64,000 bases of DNA from an uncultured Collinsella sp. (lineage in GTDB: Bacteria > Actinomycetota > Coriobacteriia > Coriobacteriales > Coriobacteriaceae). This document shows, one piece after another, positions 1 through 8,936 of this stretch. Within the stretch, counting starts at the first letter, position 1; the number at the start of each line of letters is the position of its first letter. A program made the position numbers and the translations under genes. The notes under the pieces are model-generated. The model searched no databases and had not been told where the DNA came from. It saw nothing but the letters and a program-made list of their open reading frames with translations. Where the stretch lies: assembly GCA_902470805.1 (NCBI GenBank), contig CABRHX010000003.1, positions 62,001-126,000 on the forward strand, read 5' to 3'.

Positions 1-214
1 CGCGCAGACTGTCGGCGATGAGCCACAAGGGGCGGCCGGTGCAGATAAACGCCTTATGGCCCGCATCGCGCAGCGTGTGAAAGGCCTCGACTACCGCCTG
101 CGAAGGACGGACCGCCGAAAAATCCTTATCGGTCATGTCATCGGGATCGAACGACGTCAGCGTGCCGTCCACGTCAAAAAAGAGCACGGCGGAATCGGGG
201 CACGCATCAATCAT
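1..214 (-). CDS. HAD-family hydrolase, N-terminal part (gene runs off the window)
   Basis: The visible 71 codons begin MIDACPDS and contain the HAD motif I signature FFDVDGTLTS, with the nucleophile Asp and the +2 Asp both present, followed by an ICTGRP segment typical of Cof-type sugar-phosphate phosphatases. The ATG at 214 is preceded by AAAGGA at a good distance. The remainder of the protein lies left of the window, so the cap type and substrate cannot be judged. It is divergent from the rRNA methyltransferase gene. Haloacid-dehalogenase phosphatase is certain at superfamily level only. Confidence 0.8.
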   Translation of the reverse strand, partial: MIDACPDSAVLFFDVDGTLTSFDPDDMTDKDFSAVRPSQAVVEAFHTLRDAGHKAFICTGRPLWLIADSLR

Positions 215-256
215 ATGGGTTCCTTTCGAGGGCGAGGGCAAACGGAGCATCCATCA

Positions 257-262
257 TATAAT
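257..262 (+). promoter_or_regulatory. Candidate -10 box of the rlmKL-like gene
   Basis: A perfect TATAAT lies 28 bases before the chosen ATG at 290. I see no convincing -35 hexamer at 17 bp, so this is only a candidate. Confidence 0.4.
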
Positions 263-289
263 GGAGCGACACAACCAGAGAGGTCACCC

Positions 290-2857
290 ATGGAATTTTA
301 TGCAAGCTGCCCCGAGGGCTTTGAGTCCGCACTCGCCGACGAGCTTAAACGGCTCGGGCTTTCGCATGTCCGCCGCCTGAAGGGCCGCGCTACGTTTGAG
401 GGCGAGCTTGAGCAGGGGTATCGCGCGTGTTTGTGGTCGCGCCTGGCCAGCCGCGTGTTCGTGGTGCTTGGGCGCTTTGAGGCGCAGGATGCCGATGAGC
501 TGTACGACGGCGTCTACGACATCGCCTGGGAAAACATCGTCCGCGCGCACGCCACCATTGCCATCACCGCCCGCGGCGTGACCGAGCAGCTGCGCAACAC
601 ACGCTTCTCCGCCCTGCGCGCCAAGGACGCGCTGTGCGATCGCCTGGCCGAGGCCACGGGCCGTCGCGCCGACGTTGACGCCGCCGACCCCGACGTTCAC
701 CTGCTGCTTTCGCTGCGTCAGCGCCGCGCGAGCATCAGCCTGGACCTTTCGGGCGATCCGCTGTTCAAGCGTCTGCCGCCCGCCGCGACCCGCGCCAGCG
801 AGGGCGCCCATGTGCTGCGTCCCGACTACGCCGCACTGGTGCTGGCACAGGTCGGCTGGACCGCGCTATGCGAGCGCGAGTTGACGGCCGACGATTACGA
901 GAACGAGGCCCTGCCCACGCTGATCGATGCCTCGTGCGCCGGCGGCGGTCTGCTGCTGGAGGCCGTGAACATTCTGACCGACCGCGCCCCGGGCGCTGCA
1001 CGCGAGCGCTGGGGCTTTGAGGGCTGGCAGCTGCACGACGCCGCCCTGTGGGAGCAGCTGCTTGCCGAGGCACGCGAGCGCGAGGCGACAGCGCGCGAGC
1101 GACAGGCGCGCATCGTGGCCGTAGACATCGACCCCGCCGCTCGCAAGACTGCCGAGCGCATGGTCAAGTGCGCCGGCTACAAGCGTTTTGTCGACTTTTG
1201 TGCCGCCAAGCCCGCCACCGTGCTGGACCATGCGGGCGCCGTCGCCGGTGCCGCCGTGGTCGCAGACACCACCGAGACCCCGCTTTCGCTCATGCACGAC
1301 GCCATGACGCTGGTCGGCGAGCTGCGCCGCGCGCCCGAGCTTTCCGCGGCGCCGGTCGCCGCACTCACCCGCGATGGCCTTATGGCCCGCGCGCTCCATG
1401 CCGAGCCCGCGCGCTCCATCGCCGTTATGCCCAATAACGAGGAGGCGGCTATTGAGGTTTGGCCCTCGCTCGACCACGCCGCCGCAGCATTCGAAGCTGC
1501 GACCAGTGCGGATGTCGAGGCCGAGGTTGCGGATGCCAACGAAGTCAACGATGAAGCCGCCGCTTCCGCCATGCCCGAACCTGCCGCCACGCTCGACTTG
1601 GGCGACGGCAAGCCGCTGCCCGTGCTCATCCCCGAGTCCGAGCAGTTCGCCAACCGCCTGCGCAAGAATGCCCGTCTGCGCCGCAAGTGGGCCAAGCGCG
1701 AGGGCGTGAGCTGCTACCGCGTCTACGATGCCGACCTGCCCGACTACTCCGCCGCCATCGACCTGTACGAGGGCTGCCCGCAGACGCCGGGCCGCTGGCT
1801 CGTCATCGCCGAATACGCTGCGCCCAAGACCATCGACCCCGCACTGGCCCAGGCCCGCATGCTCGACATTCTGGCCATCGCGCCGCGCATCCTAGATGTT
1901 CCCGCCGAGCATGTGCACGCCAAGGCCCGCATGCGCTCACGTGGCGGCTCGCAGTACGGCAAGCAGGGCGCCGGCAAGGGCGCATCGGGCGAGCACGCCA
2001 ACATCGCGCGCCGTCGCCTGCCGCTCATCGAAGAGGGTGGACTCACCTTTGCCGTCAACTTTGATGACTACCTGGATGTGGGCATCTTCCTGGACCACCG
2101 CGTCACCCGCAACCTGGTGCGCGAGCACGCCAAACAGGCGCGCCGCTTCCTCAATCTGTTCGCCTACACCGGCACCGCCACCTGCTATGCGGCAGACGGC
2201 GGCGTCGAGGAGACCGTGACGGTCGACCTTTCCAACACCTATCTGGACTGGGCCGAGCGCAACATGCGCCAGAACGGCTTTGTTGGTCCGCAGCATCACT
2301 TTGTGCGCGACGACGTGCTCGCCTGGATTCGCGACCAGCGCCAGACGCGCAACCGCTGGGACCTGATCTTTGTCGACCCGCCCACGTTCTCGAACTCGTC
2401 CAAGATGGGCCGCCGCACTTGGGATGTCCAGCGCGACCATGTTGAGCTTTTGGCCGGCGTGTCGCGCCTGCTCGCACAGGGCGGACATGCCATCTTTAGC
2501 TGCAACCTGCGCGGCTTCCGTCCCGAGACGCGCAAGCTCGCACGAGCGGGCGTCGTGCTGGAGGACATTACGGCGCAGACCATCCCCGAGGACTTCGCAC
2601 GCAACCAGAAGGTGCACCACTGCTATATCGTGCGCCGCCTGCCCGTCGAGGATGCCATGGCCGAGGTCGGCTTTAGTGCCGAGGAGATTGCCGAGCGAAC
2701 CGAGGAGCTGCGCAACCCCGAGGCCCGCAAGTCTCGTGCAACGGCGCCCGCGCACGCGCAGGCCGGCGACCGAGGGTCGCACGGCAACGGCAAACCCTCC
2801 CCCGCCGGCAAGCTCAAAAAGAAGAAGTTCTACGCCAGCAAGCCCAAGGGCAAATAA
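290..2857 (+). CDS. rlmL: RlmKL-type bifunctional 23S rRNA methyltransferase with degenerate RlmL domain
   Basis: 855 residues, longer than the roughly 700 of E. coli RlmKL. Order: N-terminal THUMP/RlmL-like region (about 1-420), an Ala/Glu-rich linker, and a C-terminal RlmK domain (about 470-800). RlmK is intact: LNLFAYTGTATCYAA is the SAM-binding motif I and VDPPTFSNSSKM (near residue 695) the catalytic motif. This domain makes m7G2069 of 23S rRNA in E. coli. In the RlmL half the expected DPxCGSGT is DASCAGGG (213-220) and the expected NPPYGER loop reads ADTTETPL (near 326), so m2G2445 formation is doubtful. Start at 290 chosen because AGAGAGG precedes it and the family begins with the MEFYASCPEG-like stretch. 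The C-terminus is Lys-rich. Confidence 0.85.
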   Translation: MEFYASCPEGFESALADELKRLGLSHVRRLKGRATFEGELEQGYRACLWSRLASRVFVVLGRFEAQDADELYDGVYDIAWENIVRAHATIAITARGVTEQLRNTRFSALRAKDALCDRLAEATGRRADVDAADPDVHLLLSLRQRRASISLDLSGDPLFKRLPPAATRASEGAHVLRPDYAALVLAQVGWTALCERELTADDYENEALPTLIDASCAGGGLLLEAVNILTDRAPGAARERWGFEGWQLHDAALWEQLLAEAREREATARERQARIVAVDIDPAARKTAERMVKCAGYKRFVDFCAAKPATVLDHAGAVAGAAVVADTTETPLSLMHDAMTLVGELRRAPELSAAPVAALTRDGLMARALHAEPARSIAVMPNNEEAAIEVWPSLDHAAAAFEAATSADVEAEVADANEVNDEAAASAMPEPAATLDLGDGKPLPVLIPESEQFANRLRKNARLRRKWAKREGVSCYRVYDADLPDYSAAIDLYEGCPQTPGRWLVIAEYAAPKTIDPALAQARMLDILAIAPRILDVPAEHVHAKARMRSRGGSQYGKQGAGKGASGEHANIARRRLPLIEEGGLTFAVNFDDYLDVGIFLDHRVTRNLVREHAKQARRFLNLFAYTGTATCYAADGGVEETVTVDLSNTYLDWAERNMRQNGFVGPQHHFVRDDVLAWIRDQRQTRNRWDLIFVDPPTFSNSSKMGRRTWDVQRDHVELLAGVSRLLAQGGHAIFSCNLRGFRPETRKLARAGVVLEDITAQTIPEDFARNQKVHHCYIVRRLPVEDAMAEVGFSAEEIAERTEELRNPEARKSRATAPAHAQAGDRGSHGNGKPSPAGKLKKKKFYASKPKGK

Positions 2858-2860
2858 CAA

Positions 2861-2926
2861 AGTTGCGGTGGAATACGGACTGTTTGCCTGGAATTAGGCA
2901 AATTTAGACCGTATTTCACCGCAACT
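2861..2926. repeat. Palindromic intergenic element, AGTTGCGGTGGAATA family, copy 1
   Basis: 18-bp arms (2861-2878 and 2909-2926, one mismatch) enclose a second small hairpin, TTTGCCT/AGGCAAA. It starts 3 nt after the rlmKL stop and lies between convergent genes, so it may act as a bidirectional terminator. The outer arm shares its first 15 bases with the palindrome at 37833-37901. Confidence 0.8.
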
Positions 2927-2950
2927 CATATTGGGATGGTGGCCGGCGAT

Positions 2951-3664
2951 CTAGCCTTGGGTGACCAATCGGTAACCGATACCCACATGCGTCTGGATAT
3001 AGCGCGGGTGCGCGGGGTCGGACTCGATCTTCTTGCGCAACGTGCCCATAAAGACGCGCAGGCTCGCCAGATCGCTCTTAGTTGCCGTGCCCCAAATCTC
3101 GTGCAGGATAAACTGGTGCGTCAGCACCTTGTCGGCGTTGTGCGCCAGCAGGCACAGGAGCTTGTACTCGATCGGCGTCAGATGCAGTTCCTCGCCATCC
3201 ATCGTGGCGATGCCGGCATCAAAATCGATATGCAACTCGCCGGTATCGAACGAGCCCTCGGAGACAACGCCGCCCGTTTGTGCATACGAAAGGCGCCTGA
3301 GCGTCGTGCGAATGCGCGCGAGCAACTCCTCGACCGAAAACGGCTTGGTCAGGTAGTCGTCGGCGCCGGCATCGAGCGCGCGAATCTTGTCCGCATCCTC
3401 ACTGCGCGCCGAGACCACGATGATCGGCATGCCCGACCATGCGCGCACCGACTCCACCACCTTGACGCCGTCCATATCGGGCAGACCAAGATCGAGCAGC
3501 ACAATGCTCGGTGCCTGCGATGAGGCAGCGGCAATGGCGGCATGGGCGGTCTCCACGGCCATATGACGCAAGCCGTGCGCCTCGAGCGCGGCAACGATTA
3601 AGTTGCGAACGGCGGGGTCGTCCTCAACGACCAAGATGAGCGGTTTTACGGCAGAGTTCGGCAC
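2951..3664 (-). CDS. kdpE: KdpE-like response regulator (OmpR family)
   Basis: 237 residues. The receiver domain has the acidic pair EDD (14-16), phospho-acceptor Asp58 in LLDLGLPDMDG and Lys107 in TKPFS. The C-terminal winged helix includes LTPIEYKLLCLLAHN and ends YRLVTQG, close to KdpE. Start taken as the GTG at 3664: AAGGAG sits 7 nt upstream, and the kinase gene ends only 4 nt before this GTG, so the two are translationally coupled. Likely role: transcription control in response to potassium or osmotic state. No kdpFABC genes are present in the window; the nearest potassium gene is kup, two genes upstream in the same direction. Confidence 0.85.
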   Translation of the reverse strand: MPNSAVKPLILVVEDDPAVRNLIVAALEAHGLRHMAVETAHAAIAAASSQAPSIVLLDLGLPDMDGVKVVESVRAWSGMPIIVVSARSEDADKIRALDAGADDYLTKPFSVEELLARIRTTLRRLSYAQTGGVVSEGSFDTGELHIDFDAGIATMDGEELHLTPIEYKLLCLLAHNADKVLTHQFILHEIWGTATKSDLASLRVFMGTLRKKIESDPAHPRYIQTHVGIGYRLVTQG

Positions 3665-3668
3665 AGCG

Positions 3669-5294
3669 CTACTCCTTATCAAACGAAACGTCGGCGACGG
3701 GAAGCTCAATCGTAAAGACCGAGCCGTGCGGGTCCGCCGCGGCAACCTCTATGCTACCGCCATGCGCCAATGCAATGGAGCGGCAGAGCGAAAGTCCCAG
3801 GCCCACGCTACGGTGGCTGTCGGCAAGACCGTGGTTGGCGGTGTAGAACGACTCAAAGATCCGCTCGCGGTCCTCGGGCGCAATGCCCGGGCCATCATCG
3901 GCCACTGAGCACGTCACGTGCCCACCGTCGACGCCAATCGAAATCACGATATGCGAGCCTGCGGGCGTATAGGTGACGGCGTTGTTCACCAGATTGACCA
4001 CCAGCTGCACCATCAGGCGCGCATCGACATTGACGAGCGCCGGCTCATCGCACGCCACCACCTTAAGGTCGTGCTCGCGCACGGCAGGGTTCACGTGGCG
4101 CAGTGCCTCCTCGACGATATCGTCCATGAGCTCGAGCGTGGTCGACAGGCGCATGCCGCCACCCTCGAGCTTGGTGATAGCGAGCAGATTCTCGACAGTG
4201 GCGTTGAGCCATTGCGCATCCGAGCGAATGGACAGGAGCAGGCCGCGGCGCGTCTGGGCGTCGAGCACGGCGGTGCCGGTCGAGCCCTGGTCGAGCAGCA
4301 CATCGGCATTACCCGAAATACTGGTGAGCGGTGTGCGCAGGTCGTGCGAGATGGAACGCAGCAGGTTGGCGCGCAGCTGCTCGTTTTTGGCGAGCACCGC
4401 CGCCTCCTCGCGGGCCTCCATGGCGCGGGCGCGATCGAGTGCCAGCTCGCCTTCGCTCACGATGGCATCGGCAAGTGTCCGCTCCTCGTGCGTCAGCACG
4501 TCGGGCTCGGCAACGATAGCCAGCACGCCCACCACCGAGGCGGGGTCGCCCGAGCGCACGAAGCCGTCGCCCGTGCGAACCGTCAGGTAGATGCCATAAA
4601 ACGCCGAACCGCCAAACGTGGCGTCGAGCGGCGTTCCCACGTAGGCGGACGCCGAGAGCCTCGGCGGCATCTGCGGCGCCAGCTCGTGCACCGGGGCGGC
4701 ATCGCCCACGGCCGTGTACGTCGCACGCGGCAGCAGGTCATCGCCCTCGGCGTCGGCGCTGTACCACACAACCGGACAGCCCGAAAGACGCGCCAGCTGC
4801 GTGGCCATGGCGTGAACGATCTGATGCTGATCGGCGCACCGCTGCAGCATGCGGTTGGTCTCGAGCACCATATGCGTGCGGCGGTCGCTGGCGGCAGCCT
4901 GTGCCAAGGCGCGGCGCAGGGCCAACGCAATCGAGCTCGACACAAGCGAAACCACGAACATGATGAAGAACATGCCGGGATAGCCGCGGTCGATAAGCGA
5001 CAGCGAGTAGCGCGGGTCGACAAACAAAAAGTTGTAGAGCGCCACGGCGGCAGCCGAGCTCAGCAAGCAATACAGGCGACTCCAGGTAAAGAATGCGCAC
5101 AGCTGAACGGCGAACACATAGACGATCATGATGCTCGGCGCGAGACCCGGATGGTCGAGCAGCGCGCCCACAATCGTCGCCGCGACCAGCAGCCCCACCG
5201 ATACGCAGGCGTCATACAGAGGGCCGCGGCGCGTCAGCGTTGTGCGCCGCCACCAAAAGCTATCGGCAATATCGCCGTCCGTACGGACGTCCAT
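3669..5294 (-). CDS. KdpD-like sensor histidine kinase lacking the N-terminal KdpD/Usp domains
   Basis: 541 residues against about 900 for classical KdpD. It starts directly with a short cytoplasmic tail and a four-helix DUF4118 membrane module (about 30-125), followed by a GAF-like region (about 145-290), HisKA and HATPase_c. The phospho-His is in SISHDLRTPLTSI; N box LVNNAVTY, G1 VADDGPGI and G2 GLGLSL are all intact, so it should be an active kinase. The KdpD sensor domain with its Walker motifs and the universal-stress-protein domain are absent. The stop codon lies 4 nt before the kdpE GTG. Upstream is a small membrane protein and then kup. Signal input probably comes through the membrane or GAF region. 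Confidence 0.85.
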   Translation of the reverse strand: MDVRTDGDIADSFWWRRTTLTRRGPLYDACVSVGLLVAATIVGALLDHPGLAPSIMIVYVFAVQLCAFFTWSRLYCLLSSAAAVALYNFLFVDPRYSLSLIDRGYPGMFFIMFVVSLVSSSIALALRRALAQAAASDRRTHMVLETNRMLQRCADQHQIVHAMATQLARLSGCPVVWYSADAEGDDLLPRATYTAVGDAAPVHELAPQMPPRLSASAYVGTPLDATFGGSAFYGIYLTVRTGDGFVRSGDPASVVGVLAIVAEPDVLTHEERTLADAIVSEGELALDRARAMEAREEAAVLAKNEQLRANLLRSISHDLRTPLTSISGNADVLLDQGSTGTAVLDAQTRRGLLLSIRSDAQWLNATVENLLAITKLEGGGMRLSTTLELMDDIVEEALRHVNPAVREHDLKVVACDEPALVNVDARLMVQLVVNLVNNAVTYTPAGSHIVISIGVDGGHVTCSVADDGPGIAPEDRERIFESFYTANHGLADSHRSVGLGLSLCRSIALAHGGSIEVAAADPHGSVFTIELPVADVSFDKE

Positions 5295-5322
5295 CAGCGC
5301 CCCGCCCCTCTCTCAAAAACAA

Positions 5323-5360
5323 AAACCACCACAAAGGGACAGGCACCTTTGTGGTGGTTT
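5323..5360. repeat. GGGACAG-core hairpin, element a (CCACCACAAAGG arms)
   Basis: Arms AAACCACCACAAAGG and CCTTTGTGGTGGTTT surround GACAGGCA. A further half-arm, CCTTGTGGTGG, follows directly (5362-5372). Same arm type as the element at 56721-56755. Confidence 0.8.
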
Positions 5361-5405
5361 CCCTTGTGGTGGTTCCAAGTGTATAGCCTTTGCAACCGGC
5401 GGTCG

Positions 5406-5600
5406 TTAGACAAACAGCACGTGCGCGAGCAGGGCGCACACGCACACCGCTCCAAATACCAATGCCACGATCGAAATTACGCGATCAGCCATGTCCATGT
5501 TGGCACGATTCGTCAAAAACCGATCTTCGGCGGCGTCGGCACGTGCCTCACACACCATCTCGGCAACCACCTCGCGGCCATCAAGCATCTTTGCATCCAT
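5406..5600 (-). CDS. Small single-pass membrane protein between kup and the kinase
   Basis: 64 residues with a charged N-terminal half and one strongly hydrophobic C-terminal helix of about 22 residues (SIVALVFGAVCVCALLAHVL). Start chosen at the ATG at 5600 because GGGGAGG lies 5 nt upstream; an in-frame upstream TTG has no such site. No family recognised. It lies in the same direction as kup (61 bases upstream) and the KdpD-like kinase (111 bases downstream). It could be an accessory subunit of either, by analogy with small membrane peptides of other potassium systems, but that is inference from position only. Confidence 0.6.
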   Translation of the reverse strand: MDAKMLDGREVVAEMVCEARADAAEDRFLTNRANMDMADRVISIVALVFGAVCVCALLAHVLFV

Positions 5601-5661
5601 GTTTGCCTCCCCGGCCCCAATCTTGTCCATCGACAACCAACTCCATGCAACCCGTCGGTGC

Positions 5662-7689
5662 CTACGGCCGCTCGTTGGGAGCCAGGCGCTGCATCTTATT
5701 CACGGCCTTGAACTTGGTGAACAGCGGCACGTACTCAAAGCTCACGTTGGAGTTCTCCAGGCCATACCAACGTGCGGGCGTGCCGGCAGCACGGCGGATG
5801 ATGTACTTGAGCGTGATGGCCGTACGCTCGCTCGGTTCCACGTCGCTCTCGGGCGCCAGAAGCTTACGGATCAGGACGAACTTGAACGTGCCGATGTTAC
5901 CCGGATCCTTGTAGACCGAGTAGTCATGCGTCTGCGGCGGCAGCTCGCCGGTGGCAGCCAGGTCCTGAACAACCTGACGCAGGTAGGCATTGACGCGCTG
6001 GTTGATCTTGTAGCCCAGGTACAGATGCACGCGGAACACGTAGTCGGTGCCGAACGTCTCGACCGAATAGGCAAAGGTATGCGGTTCGTCCATGGTCTCG
6101 ACGTTCACAAACCACCAGGCGTGGGCACGCTTGGGATGCTTGTCCAAGATCGAGTAGACAATATCGCGGTCGATGTAGTCGGTATGGGTGTCCTTGGTCA
6201 GGTACACGACGTTGTCGCTCATGCGCTCGTAACGGTCGTCGTCGCGCAGGCGCTTGAGCTGCGGCAGGTAGCTGCGCAGCGGCAGCAGCGTAAACTGGCG
6301 CTGCTCGACCGCCGTGCCGTTGTACCAGCACACCATAATGCCCATGATGAGTGCAGCCATGAGGATGGTGAAGTAGCCGCCGTGGAAGAACTTGGTGAGC
6401 GAGCTCACGAAGAAGAAGCCTTCGAGCAAAAGGAAGAAGGCCGCGAAGATCCACGGAGCAACCTTGAGCTTGCGCTCCTCGTGCAGGTAGAAGAAGAGCA
6501 GCAGCGTGGTGCACATCATAGTCAGCGTAATGGCAAGGCCGTAGGCGGCTTCCATATGCGCCGAGTTCTGGAACAGCAGCACCACGATGACGCAGCCGAC
6601 AAGCATGACGTTGTTGACCATGGGGATGTAGAGCTGGCCCTTGGTCTCGGCAGGGTAGAAGACCTGCATGTGCGGCATGAGGTCCAGGCGGCTGGCCTCG
6701 GACACCAGCGAGAATGCGCCGGTGATGAGCGCCTGCGAGGCAATGATGGCCGCGACGGTGGAAAGGCCTACGGCAAACGGGCGCAGGCCCGGGGCGAGCA
6801 TCTGGTAGAACGGGTTGAGATCGGCAATGCCCATGAGCTCGGGGTTGGCAGCGTTGTTCATAAGCCAAGCGCCCTGGCCCATATAGGAAAGCAGCAGGCA
6901 GCACTTAACGAACGGCCAGGTAGCGTAGATGTTGCCGCGGCCGACGTGGCCCATGTCGGAGTAGAGCGCCTCGGCACCGGTGGTGGCGAGGAAGCAGCTG
7001 CCCAGAATCATGATGCCCGCGTGGTTGTTGGGGCTCAGCAAAAAGGCGATGCCGCGCACCGGGTTGAGGCACAGCAGCACGGCGGGGTGCTGGAAGACAA
7101 AGAACAGACCCGTGCCGCCCAGGAACAGGAACCACAGCGTCATGATGGGGCCAAAGGCGTGACCGATCTTGGCCGTACCGATGCGCTGTACCAAGAAGAG
7201 CGCGATGATGATGGCGAGCGTAATGGCGACGACGCGGCCCTGATCATCGCCCAGCACGGCATGGACCGCCGGGATGGTGCGCAGGCCCTCGATGGCCGTG
7301 GTAACGGTAACGGCCGGCGTCAGGATGCCGTCGGCGAGCAGCGCGGCGCCACCCAGCATGGCGGGGATGATAAGCCACTTGCCGCAGCGCTTGACCAGGC
7401 TGTACAGGGCAAAGATGCCGCCCTCGCCATGGTTATCGGCGCGCAGCGAGATGAGCACATACTTGATGGTGGTCAGCAGCGTGACCGTCCACACGACAAG
7501 GGAGAGCGCGCCGAGCACGAACTCCTCCGTCACGCTTCCGATGCCGCCGTTGCCGGCAACGAGCGCCTTGGTTACATACATAGGGCTGGTGCCGATATCG
7601 CCGTACACCACGCCCAGCGTGACGAGCATCGCCGAGATGCTCACAGGAATCGCAGCGTGCGAGGCTGCCTCCTTGGCCTTTTGTTCCAT
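5662..7689 (-). CDS. kup: Kup-type potassium uptake transporter
   Basis: 675 residues (E. coli Kup has 622). The signature GVVYGDIGTSPMYV opens the first membrane helix, and about twelve hydrophobic helices follow to about residue 450, then a cytoplasmic C-terminal domain of about 200 residues. KUP/HAK/KT proteins carry out proton-coupled K+ uptake. Start at 7689 is favoured by GGAGG 10 nt upstream; six further upstream codons are open. The promoter -10 (TATAAT) is at 7725-7730, which leaves a short leader with no room for a ydaO/c-di-AMP riboswitch. The same-strand genes downstream are the small membrane protein and the KdpDE-like pair. Confidence 0.93.
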   Translation of the reverse strand: MEQKAKEAASHAAIPVSISAMLVTLGVVYGDIGTSPMYVTKALVAGNGGIGSVTEEFVLGALSLVVWTVTLLTTIKYVLISLRADNHGEGGIFALYSLVKRCGKWLIIPAMLGGAALLADGILTPAVTVTTAIEGLRTIPAVHAVLGDDQGRVVAITLAIIIALFLVQRIGTAKIGHAFGPIMTLWFLFLGGTGLFFVFQHPAVLLCLNPVRGIAFLLSPNNHAGIMILGSCFLATTGAEALYSDMGHVGRGNIYATWPFVKCCLLLSYMGQGAWLMNNAANPELMGIADLNPFYQMLAPGLRPFAVGLSTVAAIIASQALITGAFSLVSEASRLDLMPHMQVFYPAETKGQLYIPMVNNVMLVGCVIVVLLFQNSAHMEAAYGLAITLTMMCTTLLLFFYLHEERKLKVAPWIFAAFFLLLEGFFFVSSLTKFFHGGYFTILMAALIMGIMVCWYNGTAVEQRQFTLLPLRSYLPQLKRLRDDDRYERMSDNVVYLTKDTHTDYIDRDIVYSILDKHPKRAHAWWFVNVETMDEPHTFAYSVETFGTDYVFRVHLYLGYKINQRVNAYLRQVVQDLAATGELPPQTHDYSVYKDPGNIGTFKFVLIRKLLAPESDVEPSERTAITLKYIIRRAAGTPARWYGLENSNVSFEYVPLFTKFKAVNKMQRLAPNERP

Positions 7690-7724
7690 AAGCCGGTTTC
7701 CTCCCAACTTTAATGTTCGAAGGA

Positions 7725-7730
7725 ATTATA
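7725..7730 (-). promoter_or_regulatory. -10 box of the kup promoter
   Basis: TATAAT on the minus strand, 36 nt upstream of the kup ATG. An AT-rich ATTAAA-like -35 lies about 16 bp further upstream. Confidence 0.5.
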
Positions 7731-7811
7731 GGTAATCGGCCCATGTTTTAATGCACTGTTTTCCCAGCTAGATAAACATTTATACAGTCTTTAGGCTACC
7801 GCGGCGATATG

Positions 7812-7846
7812 GAATGTGGCAAAGGGACTGTCCCCTTGTCACATTC
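7812..7846. repeat. GGGACAG-core hairpin, element b (ATGTGGCAAAG arms)
   Basis: GAATGTGGCAAAGGG pairs with CCCCTTGTCACATTC around ACTGT. It ends one base after the stop codon of the nitroreductase gene. Same arm type as element c at 44747-44777. Confidence 0.8.
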
Positions 7847-7847
7847 G

Positions 7848-8723
7848 TCATTTTCCGAGCCAGTTTTTGAACCACCACTCCATGGAGCGACTCATCTCGG
7901 CCATAAAGGGACTGGTGTGTTTGCGGGTGTAGATATCCACCACGCGCTCGCCCACCTCGCGGGCATGCGGGCGAAACATCGCGTCCATCTCGGCCACCTG
8001 CGCATCCATAGTCGCAGCGTCCGCGCGGCGGTAGCGCTCTTCGTGCACCAGGTTCACCACGGGGTGCGCGATCGCCGGACGCTCCTTGCGGGGCGTGCCG
8101 ATGATGAGCATCGACAACGGCATGGTATAGGGCGGCAGATCGAACAGCTCGGCAACTTCCTCGGCATTCTCGACGATATCACCGATATAGCAGCTCCCCA
8201 GGCCCAGGGCCTCGGCGGCAACCACGGCGTTTTGCGCGGCGATCACGGCGTCCTGGGCCGCGATGGCAAAGTCGCCCAAACCCGGCGCGCGGCGGGGCGC
8301 CTTGCCCGTATGCTCTACAAACTCGGGCTCAAAGCAGCCCACATGTTCAAACAGATCGATCCACTTGGCATAGTCGACCACAAATATAAGTGCCCAGGGT
8401 GCCTTGGCGATCATGGGCTGATGGTCGCACAGGTCGGCCAGGCGATCGAGCGTGGCCTGCTCGCGAATACTGACGATGGAATACATCATCATGGCGCCCG
8501 CCGACGGCGCGCGACTCGCCGCATGCAGAATCGCCGCCCGCTGCTCGTCGGTCACCGACACGGGGCGGTCGCTGTCATCGCGCGCGAAAGCACGCGTGGA
8601 CGAGCGGTGTTCCAAGATGTCCAGCGCCGCGTTGCCCGTAGTCTCGACCGGATAGCCGCCCGCGTCCACGCCCACAGCTCCGCCGCAGTACTCGGCGCCC
8701 GTCATACAAACCTGCTCGCCCAT
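7848..8723 (-). CDS. Nitroreductase-family protein
   Basis: 291 residues. The flavin-binding N-terminal signature is HRSSTRAF, followed by the helix ILHAASRAPSAGAMMMYSI. The downstream core AAQNAVVAAEALGLGSCYIGDI is the second conserved FMN site of the family, and LSMLIIGTP follows. A C-terminal extension of about 60 residues (from VHEERYR) is longer than in small nitroreductases. Probable role: NAD(P)H-dependent, FMN-containing reductase of unknown substrate. Start supported by GAGGA at a short distance. It is divergent from the sulfatase gene, with a 213 bp spacer that contains the dyad TGCGCAG-N9-GCTGCGCA. Confidence 0.85.
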   Translation of the reverse strand: MGEQVCMTGAEYCGGAVGVDAGGYPVETTGNAALDILEHRSSTRAFARDDSDRPVSVTDEQRAAILHAASRAPSAGAMMMYSIVSIREQATLDRLADLCDHQPMIAKAPWALIFVVDYAKWIDLFEHVGCFEPEFVEHTGKAPRRAPGLGDFAIAAQDAVIAAQNAVVAAEALGLGSCYIGDIVENAEEVAELFDLPPYTMPLSMLIIGTPRKERPAIAHPVVNLVHEERYRRADAATMDAQVAEMDAMFRPHAREVGERVVDIYTRKHTSPFMAEMSRSMEWWFKNWLGK

Positions 8724-8936
8724 AGCTCTATCCTCGCTAATTCTTTAAGAAGCCTTTACGTTTCCGTGTAATTTCCGTCCATTATCGCGCAGGCCGCCAC
8801 TACATTGCGCCACACCGCCGCACGTGCGCGTTAATATGGCTGGTTGTTGTGCGCAGCCCTCAAACGCTGCGCATATCTTGGTAACAATCGGGTAAACCCC
8901 CGCTTTCGTAGGTTTTAGTTTGTGAGGAGTCTCAGC

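Noticed and set aside
2936..5711. Long plus-strand frames opposite the KdpDE and kup genes
   Set aside because: Minus strand encodes clear conserved proteins; these frames have antisense-like composition.
7690..7811. c-di-AMP (ydaO) riboswitch upstream of kup
   Set aside because: The promoter leaves only about 30 nt of leader, too short for this class.
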